Shown: positions 30,047 to 39,333 of the stretch, one piece after another
Layout of the letters: each line of letters starts with the position of its first letter
How positions within the stretch are numbered: position 1 is the stretch's first letter
Assembly (NCBI RefSeq): GCF_000063545.1
Contig: NC_009488.1
Span: 1,798,001 to 1,862,000, forward strand
Origin: Orientia tsutsugamushi str. Boryong
Lineage (GTDB): Bacteria > Pseudomonadota > Alphaproteobacteria > Rickettsiales > Rickettsiaceae
Length of the DNA: 64,000 nucleotides
Direction of reading: 5' to 3'
Made by a program: the position numbers and the translations under genes
Notes under the pieces: model-generated
The model's database searches: none
Seen by the model: the letters and a program-made list of their open reading frames with translations, nothing else
What the model was told of the DNA's origin: nothing

Positions 30047-30382
30047 ATGAGAAATCTCATGCTACAATTGAGGCTGAAGGTGATTATACAAAATCAAAAA
30101 TTATGTTGGGCATTATCGAGGCCGTTGAAGTATATGGGTTTGAGCATTGACGAATGGGGAGTAGTGCTAGCTGGAGTAGCTCCAGGAATTGTACTACTAA
30201 ACAGCAGGCATGCTAAATTAGGCCTAGCCTTTATGGTTGGAGGAATTGCTCTATGTTATTGCTTTAAGAAAATTAAGAAGGTATCTGAGAATTTTTTGCT
30301 AAAAAGTTTTTTAGTAGCTAAAGGTTTATTGCCAGCTCCATTAGGATATCCAAGGCTTTTGGGCAAAAAAGTTGGCAAGTAA
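30047..30382 (+). CDS. traL: Conjugal transfer protein TraL (second RAGE)
   Basis: The 111-residue product is identical to that at 9058 in sequence and length. Near-identity starts just before the gene (AGTAGCAGAATG) and continues through traE into traK, about 1.25 kb in all. The stop codon overlaps the traE start. Intact. Confidence 0.9.
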   Translation: MRNLMLQLRLKVIIQNQKLCWALSRPLKYMGLSIDEWGVVLAGVAPGIVLLNSRHAKLGLAFMVGGIALCYCFKKIKKVSENFLLKSFLVAKGLLPAPLGYPRLLGKKVGK

Positions 30383-30933
30383 TGAATCATCTCTTTAAGC
30401 AAAATGCTATACAAGAGCTGGTTAAATATAATAAATGCTTACTTTCAGTAACTATATTGCTAGCTGCAGCTAATATAATTGCGATAATGGCTGCAATTAC
30501 CAAAGAAGAAAAGTGGTTATTAATTCCAGCAATGGAGCCTGATCGTAAAATGATGGTTTCATCAAAAAATTACCATGAAACCTATTTAAAGGAATGGGCA
30601 ATTTATGTAACGAAACTCTTATTTACTACTTCTCCAAATGAGGTAGAAAGACAAATAGCAGACATGAAAGTTGCATCTAGTAATACTGAATCTTTAAATA
30701 AATTTTTTCATGATCACTTGCAATTTGTTAAAGGCTCAAATGTGTCTTCAGTCTTTTTTCCGAAGAAGGTTGAAGTGATAAAGGATGGAGTATTAATTAG
30801 TGGAACGCTTCGTTATTGGTTTAGCGATAGTAAACATATAGCTGTCGATAAGACTTACCTTTTGACTTACAAGCGAAGTCCTAATTACCTTTTGTTGTTA
30901 ACTGGCGTTAAAGAGAATGGAATAAAAAAATGA
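30382..30933 (+). CDS. traE: Conjugal transfer protein TraE
   Basis: This 183-residue protein is the intact counterpart of the stop-containing copy at 9393 (CAA at codon 7). It has one N-terminal membrane helix and a periplasmic VirB8-like domain. The start overlaps the traL stop and its end overlaps traK by four bases, so translation is probably coupled through L-E-K. Confidence 0.9.
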   Translation: MNHLFKQNAIQELVKYNKCLLSVTILLAAANIIAIMAAITKEEKWLLIPAMEPDRKMMVSSKNYHETYLKEWAIYVTKLLFTTSPNEVERQIADMKVASSNTESLNKFFHDHLQFVKGSNVSSVFFPKKVEVIKDGVLISGTLRYWFSDSKHIAVDKTYLLTYKRSPNYLLLLTGVKENGIKK

Positions 30934-31406
30934 GTATTAGAATTTTGAGGTTTATGATAGGGTTTATTGCTTTAGTCAAGTTTAGTGATGTATATGCGGT
31001 AGAATATGAGTTAGAAGTTGATAATTTGCTGAAGCTTGAGATTTCTGATAGTGGGCCAACAAGAATTAATCTTAAAGATGAAAAAATCAATGATATTTTT
31101 ATGTATCCTCAAAATGCAGCCGAAGTTGTAGTTCATGAGTCTGGATGTTTGTTTATTGCTCCACGAGAAGAAGAAAAGAAGCTTTATTTAACAGTAATAG
31201 GAGAACACAAAACAATTCAAGATTTAATGTTAACTTTTACTCCAAAAACTCCAAGCCATGTAACGCTTATTAATGCTGCTTTGAAAGAAGATGAAAATGA
31301 TAATTCAAAACAAAACAATAACAATTTGTTCAGTAATGACGTTAATACAAAAGAATTAACAGCGAAACCTTCTAAAAAACAAAATAGAAATACTAAGAAA
31401 AAATAA
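30930..31406 (+). CDS. traK: Conjugal transfer protein TraK
   Basis: 158 residues: signal peptide, a secretin-like domain (VEVDN-type strand, NAAEVVVHESGCLFIAPREE) and an Asn/Lys-rich tail ending NTKKK. It would be part of the outer-membrane core with TraV and TraB. It is followed by a strong hairpin. Intact. Confidence 0.87.
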   Translation: MSIRILRFMIGFIALVKFSDVYAVEYELEVDNLLKLEISDSGPTRINLKDEKINDIFMYPQNAAEVVVHESGCLFIAPREEEKKLYLTVIGEHKTIQDLMLTFTPKTPSHVTLINAALKEDENDNSKQNNNNLFSNDVNTKELTAKPSKKQNRNTKKK

Positions 31407-31430
31407 AACTGGCTTAAAATGCTAGTTTTT
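31405..31430 (+). terminator. Hairpin after traK (second RAGE)
   Basis: AAAACTGGC TTAAAAT GCTAGTTTT, a 9-bp stem with one mismatch, is followed by a short T-run. It could attenuate transcription between traLEK and the pilin/traB genes. Confidence 0.55.
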
Positions 31431-31521
31431 ACTTCAAAGATATCAAGCTCTGCATCAAGCCTATTAACACTACTTCAAAGTAAAATTTCATTGGTATGGA
31501 ATAACTAGCATTAGGAGAATA

Positions 31522-31887
31522 ATGCAAAATTTACTAATAAGCAATAACAATGTTCAGATATAAAAAATCGCGACTAAAAATGCTAAAACCTACATTTGGA
31601 ATACAGTGGAATAATGTAGTTACAGGCCTGTTAATTATAATTACTGCTTGTGTTTTTTCTTTTGAGCCAGCATTAGCTGATACCCTTGAAGGGCAGCTTA
31701 ATAAAATAGACGGACTTTTTAGTGGAAAACTAAAAACAATAGGTATATCAAGCGCAACTATTTTATCATCGATTTGGGCTGTAGCAAGAGGAAATATAAA
31801 GCTTGCCGGAGTAATGGTGGCAAAATTGGTGTTATTTTAGGCTTTTACCTAGTGAATTGCTGGTGGTATGAAAATAAATTAGCCTAA
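31522..31887 (+). pseudogene. F-type pilin candidate (TraA/VirB2-like), frameshifted
   Basis: AGGAGAATA precedes ATG 31522; that frame stops after 13 codons, but the next frame (from 31550) reads a long leader, then LLIIITACVFSFEPALA as signal/hydrophobic core, and a mature part DTLEGQLNKIDGLFSGKLKT and a second hydrophobic segment IGISSATILSSIWAVARGNI. A single missing G near 31825 gives a stop at 31840; the shifted frame continues IGVILGFYLVNCWWYENKLA to 31887. Two hydrophobic helices, a long leader and location beside traL/E/K/B match F pilin. F operons place traA before traL, so position between traK and traB is unusual. Confidence 0.6.
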
Positions 31888-31938
31888 ATTAATTTATTGA
31901 TAAGGTAGAAATATCAACACTCAAAAAGCGGAGGAATA

Positions 31939-33275
31939 GTGCAACAGGACAATTCAGACAATGATAATACAAAAGAAGAAGAAGATTTAGAGCTAAATGA
32001 TAAACCAAAGATTAGATCTACTGTAAGGTCTAATAGCAAGTTATCAGAGTTAACAAATATCATTCGCCGAAAGCCAGTAATTGCCTTAACTTTTATAAGC
32101 ATAACAATAATGGTTGTTTCGTATTTTTTATCTGAAAGTGGTAAAACGAAAGAACCTATAACTTTTACTGAAAATCGTGAGTCAAGAGAATCAATTTCTG
32201 GAGTAGAACAAGCTGTAGATTTGAGAGCAAAATGGACAGAAGAAATACTTAGTGAAGTCAAAACATTAAAAGATAGATTAGAAAGTGTAATAGAAAGTAG
32301 ATATTTAGAAACTACAGCCAAAATTAATAATTTTAACCAAAAACTTGAGATATTGGAGAATCAGCCTAAGCAAGGTCTATATAATAATGATAGCGAGGAG
32401 TTTCTGATCTTAATCAGCATATTTCAAATTCACATCATGATAACAAGACAAAGCAAGCTCCTGTAGTAGTAGTAAAATCATTTGTCAATCTTAGGAGAGC
32501 TGGAGCTGAACCAAAAAAGAATGTTGAGAACGTTACTAGCAGCAGTTCTGTTAGAGCTGTGCTACTTACTGGAGTCATTGTAGGTACTGGAACTAACAGC
32601 TCTTCATCACCAGAGCCAATTATTCTGCAGCTAGTAGATACAGCAATTCTTTACGATGAATATAAAACTGATCAAATCAAAAAGGCTATCTTAATTGGAT
32701 CTTGTAATGGAGACATTTCCTCAGAAAGAGCTAAATGTCGCATCGAAACTCTTTCAGTAGTCAATAAACAAGGAGATATTATTGAAAAGCAGGTAGAAGG
32801 CTGGTTGATAGGTGAAGATGGACGTTCTGGAATTAAAGGAATCGTGGTAGATAAATCGTCTAAAGTAGTAAGAATGGCTGCATTAAATGGAGTATTTAGC
32901 AGCATGGCTAAGTTTCTGCAAGCTAAGGCTATTAAGCCTGATATGACAACGGCTCCAACGTTAAATATAATGACTCCAGGTCAGGCTCAATCAGAGTTAA
33001 GTGTTGGAGATGCACTAAAATCTGGAGCTTATTCTGGAGCTAGCAATGCTTTTGATAAGTTGGCTGATTTTGCTATAAAACGAGCTGATTCCATGAGCCC
33101 AGTCATTGTTGTTGCCTCAGGTAGAGTCATAGATGTTGTGTTTAAAAAAGGTTTTGACTTATGCGAGCACAAAAAGAAGTTAAAAAATTCAACTTATGTA
33201 CCATCAACTAGCCATGAAAAAGTTAATTTGCATAATAAATTCGACCAATCACAAAAGTTAGAGGAGCATTTATAA
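31939..33275 (+). pseudogene. traB: TraB, VirB10-like scaffold, single frameshift
   Basis: GTG 31939 follows GGAGG. The cytosolic N-terminus is acidic (NDNTKEEEDLELNDKPK), followed by one membrane helix (PVIALTFISITIMVVSYFL) and a coiled-coil region. A frameshift near 32400 then leads to the C-terminal beta-barrel domain (LLTGVIVGTGTNSSSSPEPI, VEGWLIGEDGRSGIKGIVVD) ending KLEEHL at 33275. TraB bridges inner and outer membranes in the F-T4SS. The remainder is well preserved, so the break is probably recent. An IS5 lies directly after it. Confidence 0.88.
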
Positions 33276-33295
33276 TAGACTTCTTTCGAAACTGG

Positions 33296-34119
33296 TTAAG
33301 GTAGTTCAAAATTATAAATGCCAGAGATTAAAATAAATCTAAGACCTAATCTTTTACGTCTATTTCGATATTTGTCAGCAATAATTTTGAACCGTTTTAG
33401 CATACCAATAACGTTTTCATTGACAACTCTTTCTCCTGCTAACCTACGATTATTCTTTTTATCATTTTTAGTTAAAGGATTTTTCTTGCTTTTTTTCTTT
33501 GGTAATGCAGAATTATTGTGAATTTTTTGTATACCTTGATATCCTGTATCAGTAATCGCTTTAATCTTAGGATGGATAAGAATTTTGGATTCCTTAAATA
33601 ATCTAAAGTCATGTTTTTTACCGTTAGAAAAATCTGTACATATTACTTGGTATGTTTTCTTGTCTACCACTATTTGAGTCTTTAGTGTATGCCTTTTCTT
33701 CTTTCCTGAATAATAGAATTTTTGTTTTTTTTGGGTCTTTCTATTGGACTCTCAGTAGCATCAATCAAGACTACTTCATAATTCATATCGCTATTCATTA
33801 GAGCTTTACGACCTGGAAGAGCAAAGTTTGGGTGTTTAACTAAGGTGTCTTCTACCCATTTTACAGCTTTATATGCTGAACTTTCACTAATCCCATAGTT
33901 CTGACCTATATGAAAATAAGTACGGTATTCTCTAAGGTATTCTAAGGCCATCAATAACTGTTCCTCCAAATTGAGCTTATTTTTACGCCCTCCTTTTGAT
34001 TTCTTAACACCATCAGCTTTCCTCAAAATATCCACCATCTTTGAGAATGTTCCCTTCCTTACTACTGTTAATCGACGAAATTTTTCATCCTTTAACTCTT
34101 TAATCTGATCTAATTTCAT
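33296..34119 (-). pseudogene. IS5 transposase in two overlapping frames (A8 tract)
   Basis: The frame starting at ATG 34119 reads MKLDQIKELKDEKFRRLTVV to IDATESPIERPKK, then RKGIH and a stop at 33682. The rest of the enzyme (TQIVVDKK onward, DTGYQG, NENVIGMLKRFKII) is in the -1 frame to 33296. The shift falls at CCC AAA AAA AAC, a canonical A AAA AAC slippery heptamer, so this may be a programmed -1 frameshift rather than decay. The catalytic DDE residues D (IDATE), D (DTGYQ) and E (NENV) are present. A MITE sits one base before the start codon and would block its promoter. Confidence 0.75.
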
Positions 34120-34120
34120 T

Positions 34121-34263
34121 AGACCTCTTTCGAAACTGGTTAAGGTAGTTCAAAATTATAAATGCCAAAGATCAAAATAAATCTAAGAACGAATCTTTTA
34201 CGTCTATTTCGATATTTGTAAGCAATAATTTTGAACTACCTTAACCAGTTTCGAAAGAGGTCT
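34121..34263. mobile_element. IS5-derived MITE, 143 bp
   Basis: Inserted just upstream of the IS5 transposase start, with ATT at 34118-34120 and 34264-34266. It is essentially identical to the copy at 63807-63949, including the AAGAACGAATC variant, which suggests a recent burst. Confidence 0.92.
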
Positions 34264-34330
34264 ATTATTACTTCAAATCAGATTTTTATAACACCATTTT
34301 ACATCATTGTATAGTTTCGAAAGAAGTCTA

Positions 34331-34437
34331 ATGAAGTTTTTATTATTGCTATTGGGCTGTATGAGCCTAACAAGCTTCTTTTTCGAAAGTAATTTTGATT
34401 GTAAAATTCCTAAAGGGCAAAAATGTAAGTCTTTATT
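34331..34437 (+). pseudogene. traV: TraV 5' stub
   Basis: It reads MKFLLLLLGCMSLTSFFFES and ...PKGQKCKSL, identical to the start of the traV at 10918, then switches at 34437 to inverted traL sequence. It marks a rearrangement breakpoint. Confidence 0.9.
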
Positions 34438-34768
34438 TGCCAACTTTTTTGCCCAAAAGCCTTGGATATCCTAATGGAGCTGGCAATAAACCTTTAGCTA
34501 CTAAAAAACTTTTTAGCAAAAAATTCTCTGATACCTTCTTAAATTTCTTAAAGCAATAACATAGAGCAATTCCTCCAATCATAAAGGCCAGTCCTAATTT
34601 AGCATGCCTGCTGTTTAGTAGTACAATTCCTGGAGCTACTCCAGCTAGCACTACTCCCCATTCGTCAATGCTCAAACCCATATACTTCAACGGCTTCGAT
34701 AATGCCCAACATAATTTTTGATTTTGCATAATCACCTTCAGCCTCAATTTTAGCATGAGATTTCTCAT
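34433..34768 (-). CDS. traL: Conjugal transfer protein TraL (inverted copy)
   Basis: A 111-residue TraL differing from the other two copies at only a few positions (for example LKLRLKVIMQ for LQLRLKVIIQ). It lies inside the inverted repeat with the integrase behind it, and has lost traE and the rest downstream. Its last codon and stop (AAATAA) come from the junction with the traV stub. Confidence 0.88.
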   Translation of the reverse strand: MRNLMLKLRLKVIMQNQKLCWALSKPLKYMGLSIDEWGVVLAGVAPGIVLLNSRHAKLGLAFMIGGIALCYCFKKFKKVSENFLLKSFLVAKGLLPAPLGYPRLLGKKVGK

Positions 34769-36565
34769 TCTGCTACTGCGATTTTCAAAAATTTACAAAA
34801 TCTAATGTAGAGTAACTACTTAGCTAAGTTGTTGTCAATTTTTCTTCTCCGCAACTTAATTATGGCACTATTCCAGATAGTATCTCGTTCAAACAAACAT
34901 TGGTACCGAATATACTCAGCATATTTTCGACAACTTTATTTGTAGCAATTGTTGCCTTATCTAAACTATGTATAGTATAAATTTTAGTTATATTAGTATT
35001 ACTATGTCCTAATATTTGAGATATTGTATCTAGTGTTTCACCATTATTTTTCATCCAAGTTGCAAACGTTCTTCTAAGATCATGTATTGTTACATTCTGT
35101 ATTCCGGCTTTTTTTCGAATCTTAGCCCATGCTCGATGCATTGTTGAACTTGATATGTGTTTACTATTGTCTGCTGAACTTGGCAATACCCATTCACTTT
35201 TTGAGCATAGTTTTCTGGTTTGCAATACTTCTATTAATTTATCAGCTAACCCTATATATAGAGTTTTACCATTTTTACTCTTAGTTTTTGGTATACACCA
35301 TATTTTTTCGCTAAGGCTTATCTCGTCCCATCTCATTCCTGATACATTACTTTTACGTGCTGCAGTGAATAAACTTATAAATGTAAAAATTTTTCCTGAT
35401 CGTTCTGCTCGCTTTTGCGATTCTGTTAATTGACTATTTCCCTTTTCTTTTAGCACGGCCATAAGTCTTCTCATTTCTTCATTTGTTACATATCTAGATC
35501 TTGATTCTTGCTTGTGCCTTTTTATTCCACATACAGGATTCTTTTCTAATAATCCCCACTCTATAGCCTTATTAAATATAGGGCTTAACAGTTTTAGAAT
35601 ACTGTTTGCTGTTACATAGTGTTTCTTTGCTGTTTTTTCGTCAAAAAGCTTCTGAATATCTTCTTTGGTAATCTCAGATATCTTTGTATTGTATAAAGAT
35701 TCTAGATATCTCTTTACTCTTTGAGCCATTATTTTCCAACTTTTATGATAAAGACTACTATATTCAGTATATTTTACATGCACCTGTCCGAATGTTAGTT
35801 CATTCTTTAATTTAAGCCTCTTCTCTCTTTTTTCTCTTCTTTCTTTATTTATCTTCCGTCTTTCATCCATTGGATTTATTCCTTTAGCAATATCACTTTT
35901 TAACTGCTGTATCTTTTTTCTAGCTTCTGCTACCGTTAGATCTGGAAAATCTCCTATTTTTATTTTTTATAATACATGCCATTAATGTTTATTCATAAAT
36001 ATAGTCTTCTAAATCCAGTATATGATATTATAAACAGTAAGTTCCTTTGTGTTATATCTCTAAACTTGATTATTTTTTCTTCTTTGGTTGGTACTTTTAT
36101 TTTATTTAATGCTGCTTGTGTAAATTTAAATACTTTTACTGGCATATTTATCACCCTTCATTAATTTAAAATTGAAGTAATTAAATAATAACTTATTAAT
36201 TTTTAAAATTAGCTTAAACTTATAGTCTGTAGTATGGTTTTTATTGAATAGCAAATACTTTTGTAAAAATAAAAAATATTTTTAAGCGACGTTATCAATT
36301 GAAGGTTACTCTAAGCTTATCAACTATAAATTCAAGTTGCTGGATTAAAAATTAGCACTTCAACTAGCCAAATATTAGACATAAATTTACGTTATATTTC
36401 CGCAATTAACATCAAGATATTATTGTCATATTGACAAATAATATTAATACAGCTACAGTTAAATTCATGTATCAACTCAAACGAGAATAAACTACATAGC
36501 AGATTTTATAAAGCTTATAAAGCTCATAATAGCTCTTAATCTAACTTATTTCTTCTAGTTAGTTA
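34437..36565. repeat. 2.1-kb inverted repeat, right arm (partner 7261-9390)
   Basis: Contains traL, the integrase pseudogene and its upstream region in reverse, nearly identical to 7261-9390. Boundaries: traV stub at 34437, and ...CTAGTTAGTTA|AATC at 36565 against an intron remnant. Confidence 0.9.
34860..36145 (-). pseudogene. RAGE tyrosine integrase (inverted copy), N-terminal frameshift
   Basis: The 336-residue core (34860-35870) is identical to 7956-8966, and the N-terminal piece starting at ATG 36145 carries the same break. It has the full R-HxxR-H-Y catalytic set but no continuous arm-binding domain. Shared lesions show duplication after inactivation. Confidence 0.88.
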
Positions 36566-36872
36566 AATCATCTTAAACATGAAAGGTACATGATTGTTTC
36601 CAATCATACAGCGCAAGCCTCTTTAAGTTCAATTTCTGTTGAACCGGTGTTACACTTTGACCTTGGATTATGAATAAAATCTGGTGTAGATCAAGTTTCC
36701 CAATCTATATTAGCAGTTCTTTTTCCTCAGTTTTCTGTCACTCTTCTAACTGCAATTGTCTTACCGCTAAAAGAATGTGTAAGCAACCGTTGGAAAGCTT
36801 TCACTCTGTTCCATCTGCTTTCCTGTATTGCCTCTTTATGATATGCGTTTGATGACTTCTAATAACTTTATT

Positions 36873-37780
36873 AGACTTCTTTCGAAACTATACAATGATG
36901 TAAAATGGTGTTATAAAAATCTGATTTGAAGTAATAATGAAATTAGATCAGATTAAAGAGTTAAAGGATGAAAAATTTCGTCGATTAACAGTAGTAAGGA
37001 AGGGAACATTCTCAAAGATGGTGGATATTTTGAGGAAAGCTGATGGTGTTAAGAAATCAAAAGGAGGGCGTAAAAATAAGCTCAATTTGGAGGAACAGTT
37101 ATTGATGGGCCTTAGAATACCTTAGAGAATACCGTACTTATTTTCATATAGGTCAGAACTATGGGATTAGTGAAAGTTCAGCATATAAAGCTGTAAAATG
37201 GGTAGAAGACACCTTAGTTAAACACCCAAACTTTGCTCTTCCAGGTCGTAAAGCTCTAATGAATAGCGATATGAATTATGAAGTAGTCTTGATTGATGCT
37301 ACTGAGAGTCCAATAGAAAGACCCAAAAAAAACAAAAATTCTATTATTCAGGAAAGAAGAAAAGGCATACACTAAAGACTCAAATAGTGGTAGACAAGAA
37401 AGCACACCAAGTAATATGTACAGATTTTTCTAACGGTAAAAAACATGACTTTAGATTATTTAAGGAATCCAAAATTCTTATCCATCCTAAGATTAAAGCG
37501 ATTACTGATACAGGATATCAAGGTATACAAAAAATTCACAATAATTCTGCATTACCAAAGAAAAAAAGCAAGAAAAATCCTTTAACTAAAAATGATAAAA
37601 AGAATAATCGTAGGTTAGCAGGAGAAAGAGTTGTCAATGAAAACGTTATTGGTATGCTAAAACGGTTCAAAATTATTGCTGACAAATATCGAAATAGACG
37701 TAAAAGATTAGGTCTTAGATTTATTTTAATCTCTGGCATTTATAATTTTGCACTACCTTAACCAGTTTCGAAAGAGGTCT
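36873..37780 (+). mobile_element. IS5-family element, 908 bp
   Basis: Ends AGACTTCTTTCGAAAC (left) and ...GTTTCGAAAGAGGTCT (right), with ATT target duplications at 36870-36872 and 37781-37783. The inner ends differ: left side ...ACTATACAATGATG, right side ...ACCTTAACCAG. Confidence 0.92.
36937..37761 (+). pseudogene. IS5 transposase, one true frameshift plus A8 slippery tract
   Basis: It starts MKLDQIKELKDEKFRRLTVV. An extra G in the GATGGGCC run near 37105 breaks the frame after 62 residues. The A8 heptamer (near 37325) shifts frame again, and the DTGYQG/NENV portion runs to 37761. The G insertion inactivates it irrespective of any programmed shift. Confidence 0.85.
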
Positions 37781-38289
37781 ATTACATTTCTTCCAGTTTA
37801 TACTTTGCAAATGTATTTTGTTATCAGTAGACGTACTGGCTGTAAAATTTTCTCATAATAAGAGGCCATTTCATGTGGAATGATGTTTCAACTCCATTAG
37901 AAAAGATACAGGCTTATTGTGTTCTATCTATATGATATAAATGGGTTAGGTTCTACATATCTGCCGATGATCTTAAAGTCTACGTATTGCCATGGACTAG
38001 CTCAAATAACCAGATCACTTCTCTTTTGAGCAAAGCCTTTCAGTATCTTTTGCTTTTTATTAATAACGACATTTATTAGTAGTTCACTGTATGTTAGCCT
38101 GACCATTCTAGCCTAACCTCTGACCACATGAAACTAGTAGTCTAATCTTCCTCTCACAATTCTGATCCACTTTTGAGCCGAGTACATTGTCCTGATAGCT
38201 TTATACTTTATACATCAAATCACTTCTTTGCATATACCAGTAGGCTTATGTTGATAGAACAACAGATTTGATCTTTCCTTAGTCAAACA

Positions 38290-38556
38290 GTCATATATAT
38301 AACCTTACATTGTACAATCTTCATAAAGATATGAAAACATACTTATTAGACATAGAAGATAAGCATTTATTAAATAGACGTTCCTTAATTGAGTCTGTCT
38401 TTAAATATACTAAAAAACCATATGCATTTAGAACATGCTAGACACCTAATTTCTTAGTTCATATAATTGCTTCTCTTGCAAGTTGCCACATCTCCAAACT
38501 TAATACCAATCTTATTACATCTTCTTTTTTTCTCATTCATTATCCTAATCTGACGT
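38290..38556 (+). pseudogene. IS982 transposase C-terminal remnant and terminus
   Basis: Reads NLHKDMKTYLLDIEDKHLLN and RRSLIESVFKYTKK, the C-terminal DDE region of IS982, then degenerate sequence to the terminus CATTATCCTAATCTGACGTTT. The element tip overlaps the end of the adjacent permease gene. Confidence 0.75.
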
Positions 38557-39333
38557 TTTAAATATAATAAATATAACAACAAAAGCTAAGAAATTAGTAA
38601 AAACCATTGTTGCTGTAGTAGGAGTATCAAGATATATAGATACCACTATTCCAATAAGATTAAACATTACAGATAGCAGATTAGAGTAAATTATCATCTT
38701 AGCTGCAGAATTGCTGATTATTCTTGCAGTTGCTGCTGGAATTACAAGCCATGCAGTTAGAAACAAGCCACCAAATATTTTTATAGTAACAATGATCGTA
38801 GTTGATAAAATAACCAAAAACATCATTTCAATAACTCTAGGATGTCTTTCTAAAATTACTACAGCAAGTTCTTTATTTAAAGACATTAATATAATTGCCT
38901 TAAAATTTGTATATATTAGCGCTCCTATTATTAATACTAAAATAAATAAAATTATTATGTCAGTTGAATTTATTAGCCATAATTCTCCACCAAACAAAAG
39001 GCTAGAAACAGTTGGTGCGCCTGGAACAATAGTTGATAAAATAGCTGATAAAGCCAACATACCATTTGAAACAATAAAAACTACTGTTGATTTATTGTAA
39101 TTATTGTTACTAAAAAAAAAAATTGCTCCAGAATATATTAGTGCTACTAAAAATGCAGAAATTAGTGTTGGTAAATTAAATATAGCTACCATGCTTCCAG
39201 CTAATACGCAAGAATGTACTAATCCATCGCTAAAACTTGTGTAACGCTGCCACAATATTATGCACCCAAGTGATGCAAGCAGTATACTTATTAATACTGT
39301 TGCAATAACTAAATTAATTATGAGTATGGTCAT
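38545..39333 (-). CDS. znuB: ZnuB-like metal ABC transporter permease
   Basis: The 262-residue protein has seven or more membrane helices and ABC-3 family features (CIILWQRYTSFSDGLVHSCV, GLFLTAWLVIPAATARIIS). With the ATPase encoded just upstream it would import zinc or manganese across the inner membrane; a periplasmic binding protein is not in this window. It overlaps the ATPase gene by 20 bases. The last residues (KTSD) and the stop codon are read from an IS982 terminus, so the insertion trimmed or replaced the natural C-terminus. Confidence 0.88.
   Translation of the reverse strand: MTILIINLVIATVLISILLASLGCIILWQRYTSFSDGLVHSCVLAGSMVAIFNLPTLISAFLVALIYSGAIFFFSNNNYNKSTVVFIVSNGMLALSAILSTIVPGAPTVSSLLFGGELWLINSTDIIILFILVLIIGALIYTNFKAIILMSLNKELAVVILERHPRVIEMMFLVILSTTIIVTIKIFGGLFLTAWLVIPAATARIISNSAAKMIIYSNLLSVMFNLIGIVVSIYLDTPTTATMVFTNFLAFVVIFIIFKTSD

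Larger units (their letters stand above)
33277..34329 (-). mobile_element. IS5-family element containing an IS5-derived MITE
   Basis: Ends AGACTTCTTTCGAAACTGG (33277) and complement ...CGAAAGAAGTCT (34329), with a 3-bp AAT target duplication at 33274-33276 and 34330-34332. Length 1053 bp equals the 908-bp IS plus a 143-bp MITE at 34121-34263 with its own 3-bp duplication (within a base). It split the traB/traV junction, so traV's ATG (34331) directly abuts it. Confidence 0.9.
36566..38290 (-). mobile_element. Degenerate group II intron, RT mostly deleted, with IS5 inserted
   Basis: On the minus strand, 38280-37784 resembles the RNA 5' domains of a group II intron. 36872-36700 encodes IQESRWNRVKAFQRLLTHSF and GKTIAVRRVTEN, an RT N-terminus. 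Near 36575-36630 lies GAGGCTTGCGCTGTATGATT with GGAAACAATCATGTACC, a domain V-like hairpin. Most of the RT is missing. A 908-bp IS5 interrupts it. RNA assignment is by eye. Confidence 0.55.

Noticed and set aside
34860-36164. Plus-strand open frames antisense to the inverted integrase copy (35155-35433, 35976-36164)
   Set aside because: They mirror the same antisense frames at 7662-8671; the integrase is the real gene on the other strand.
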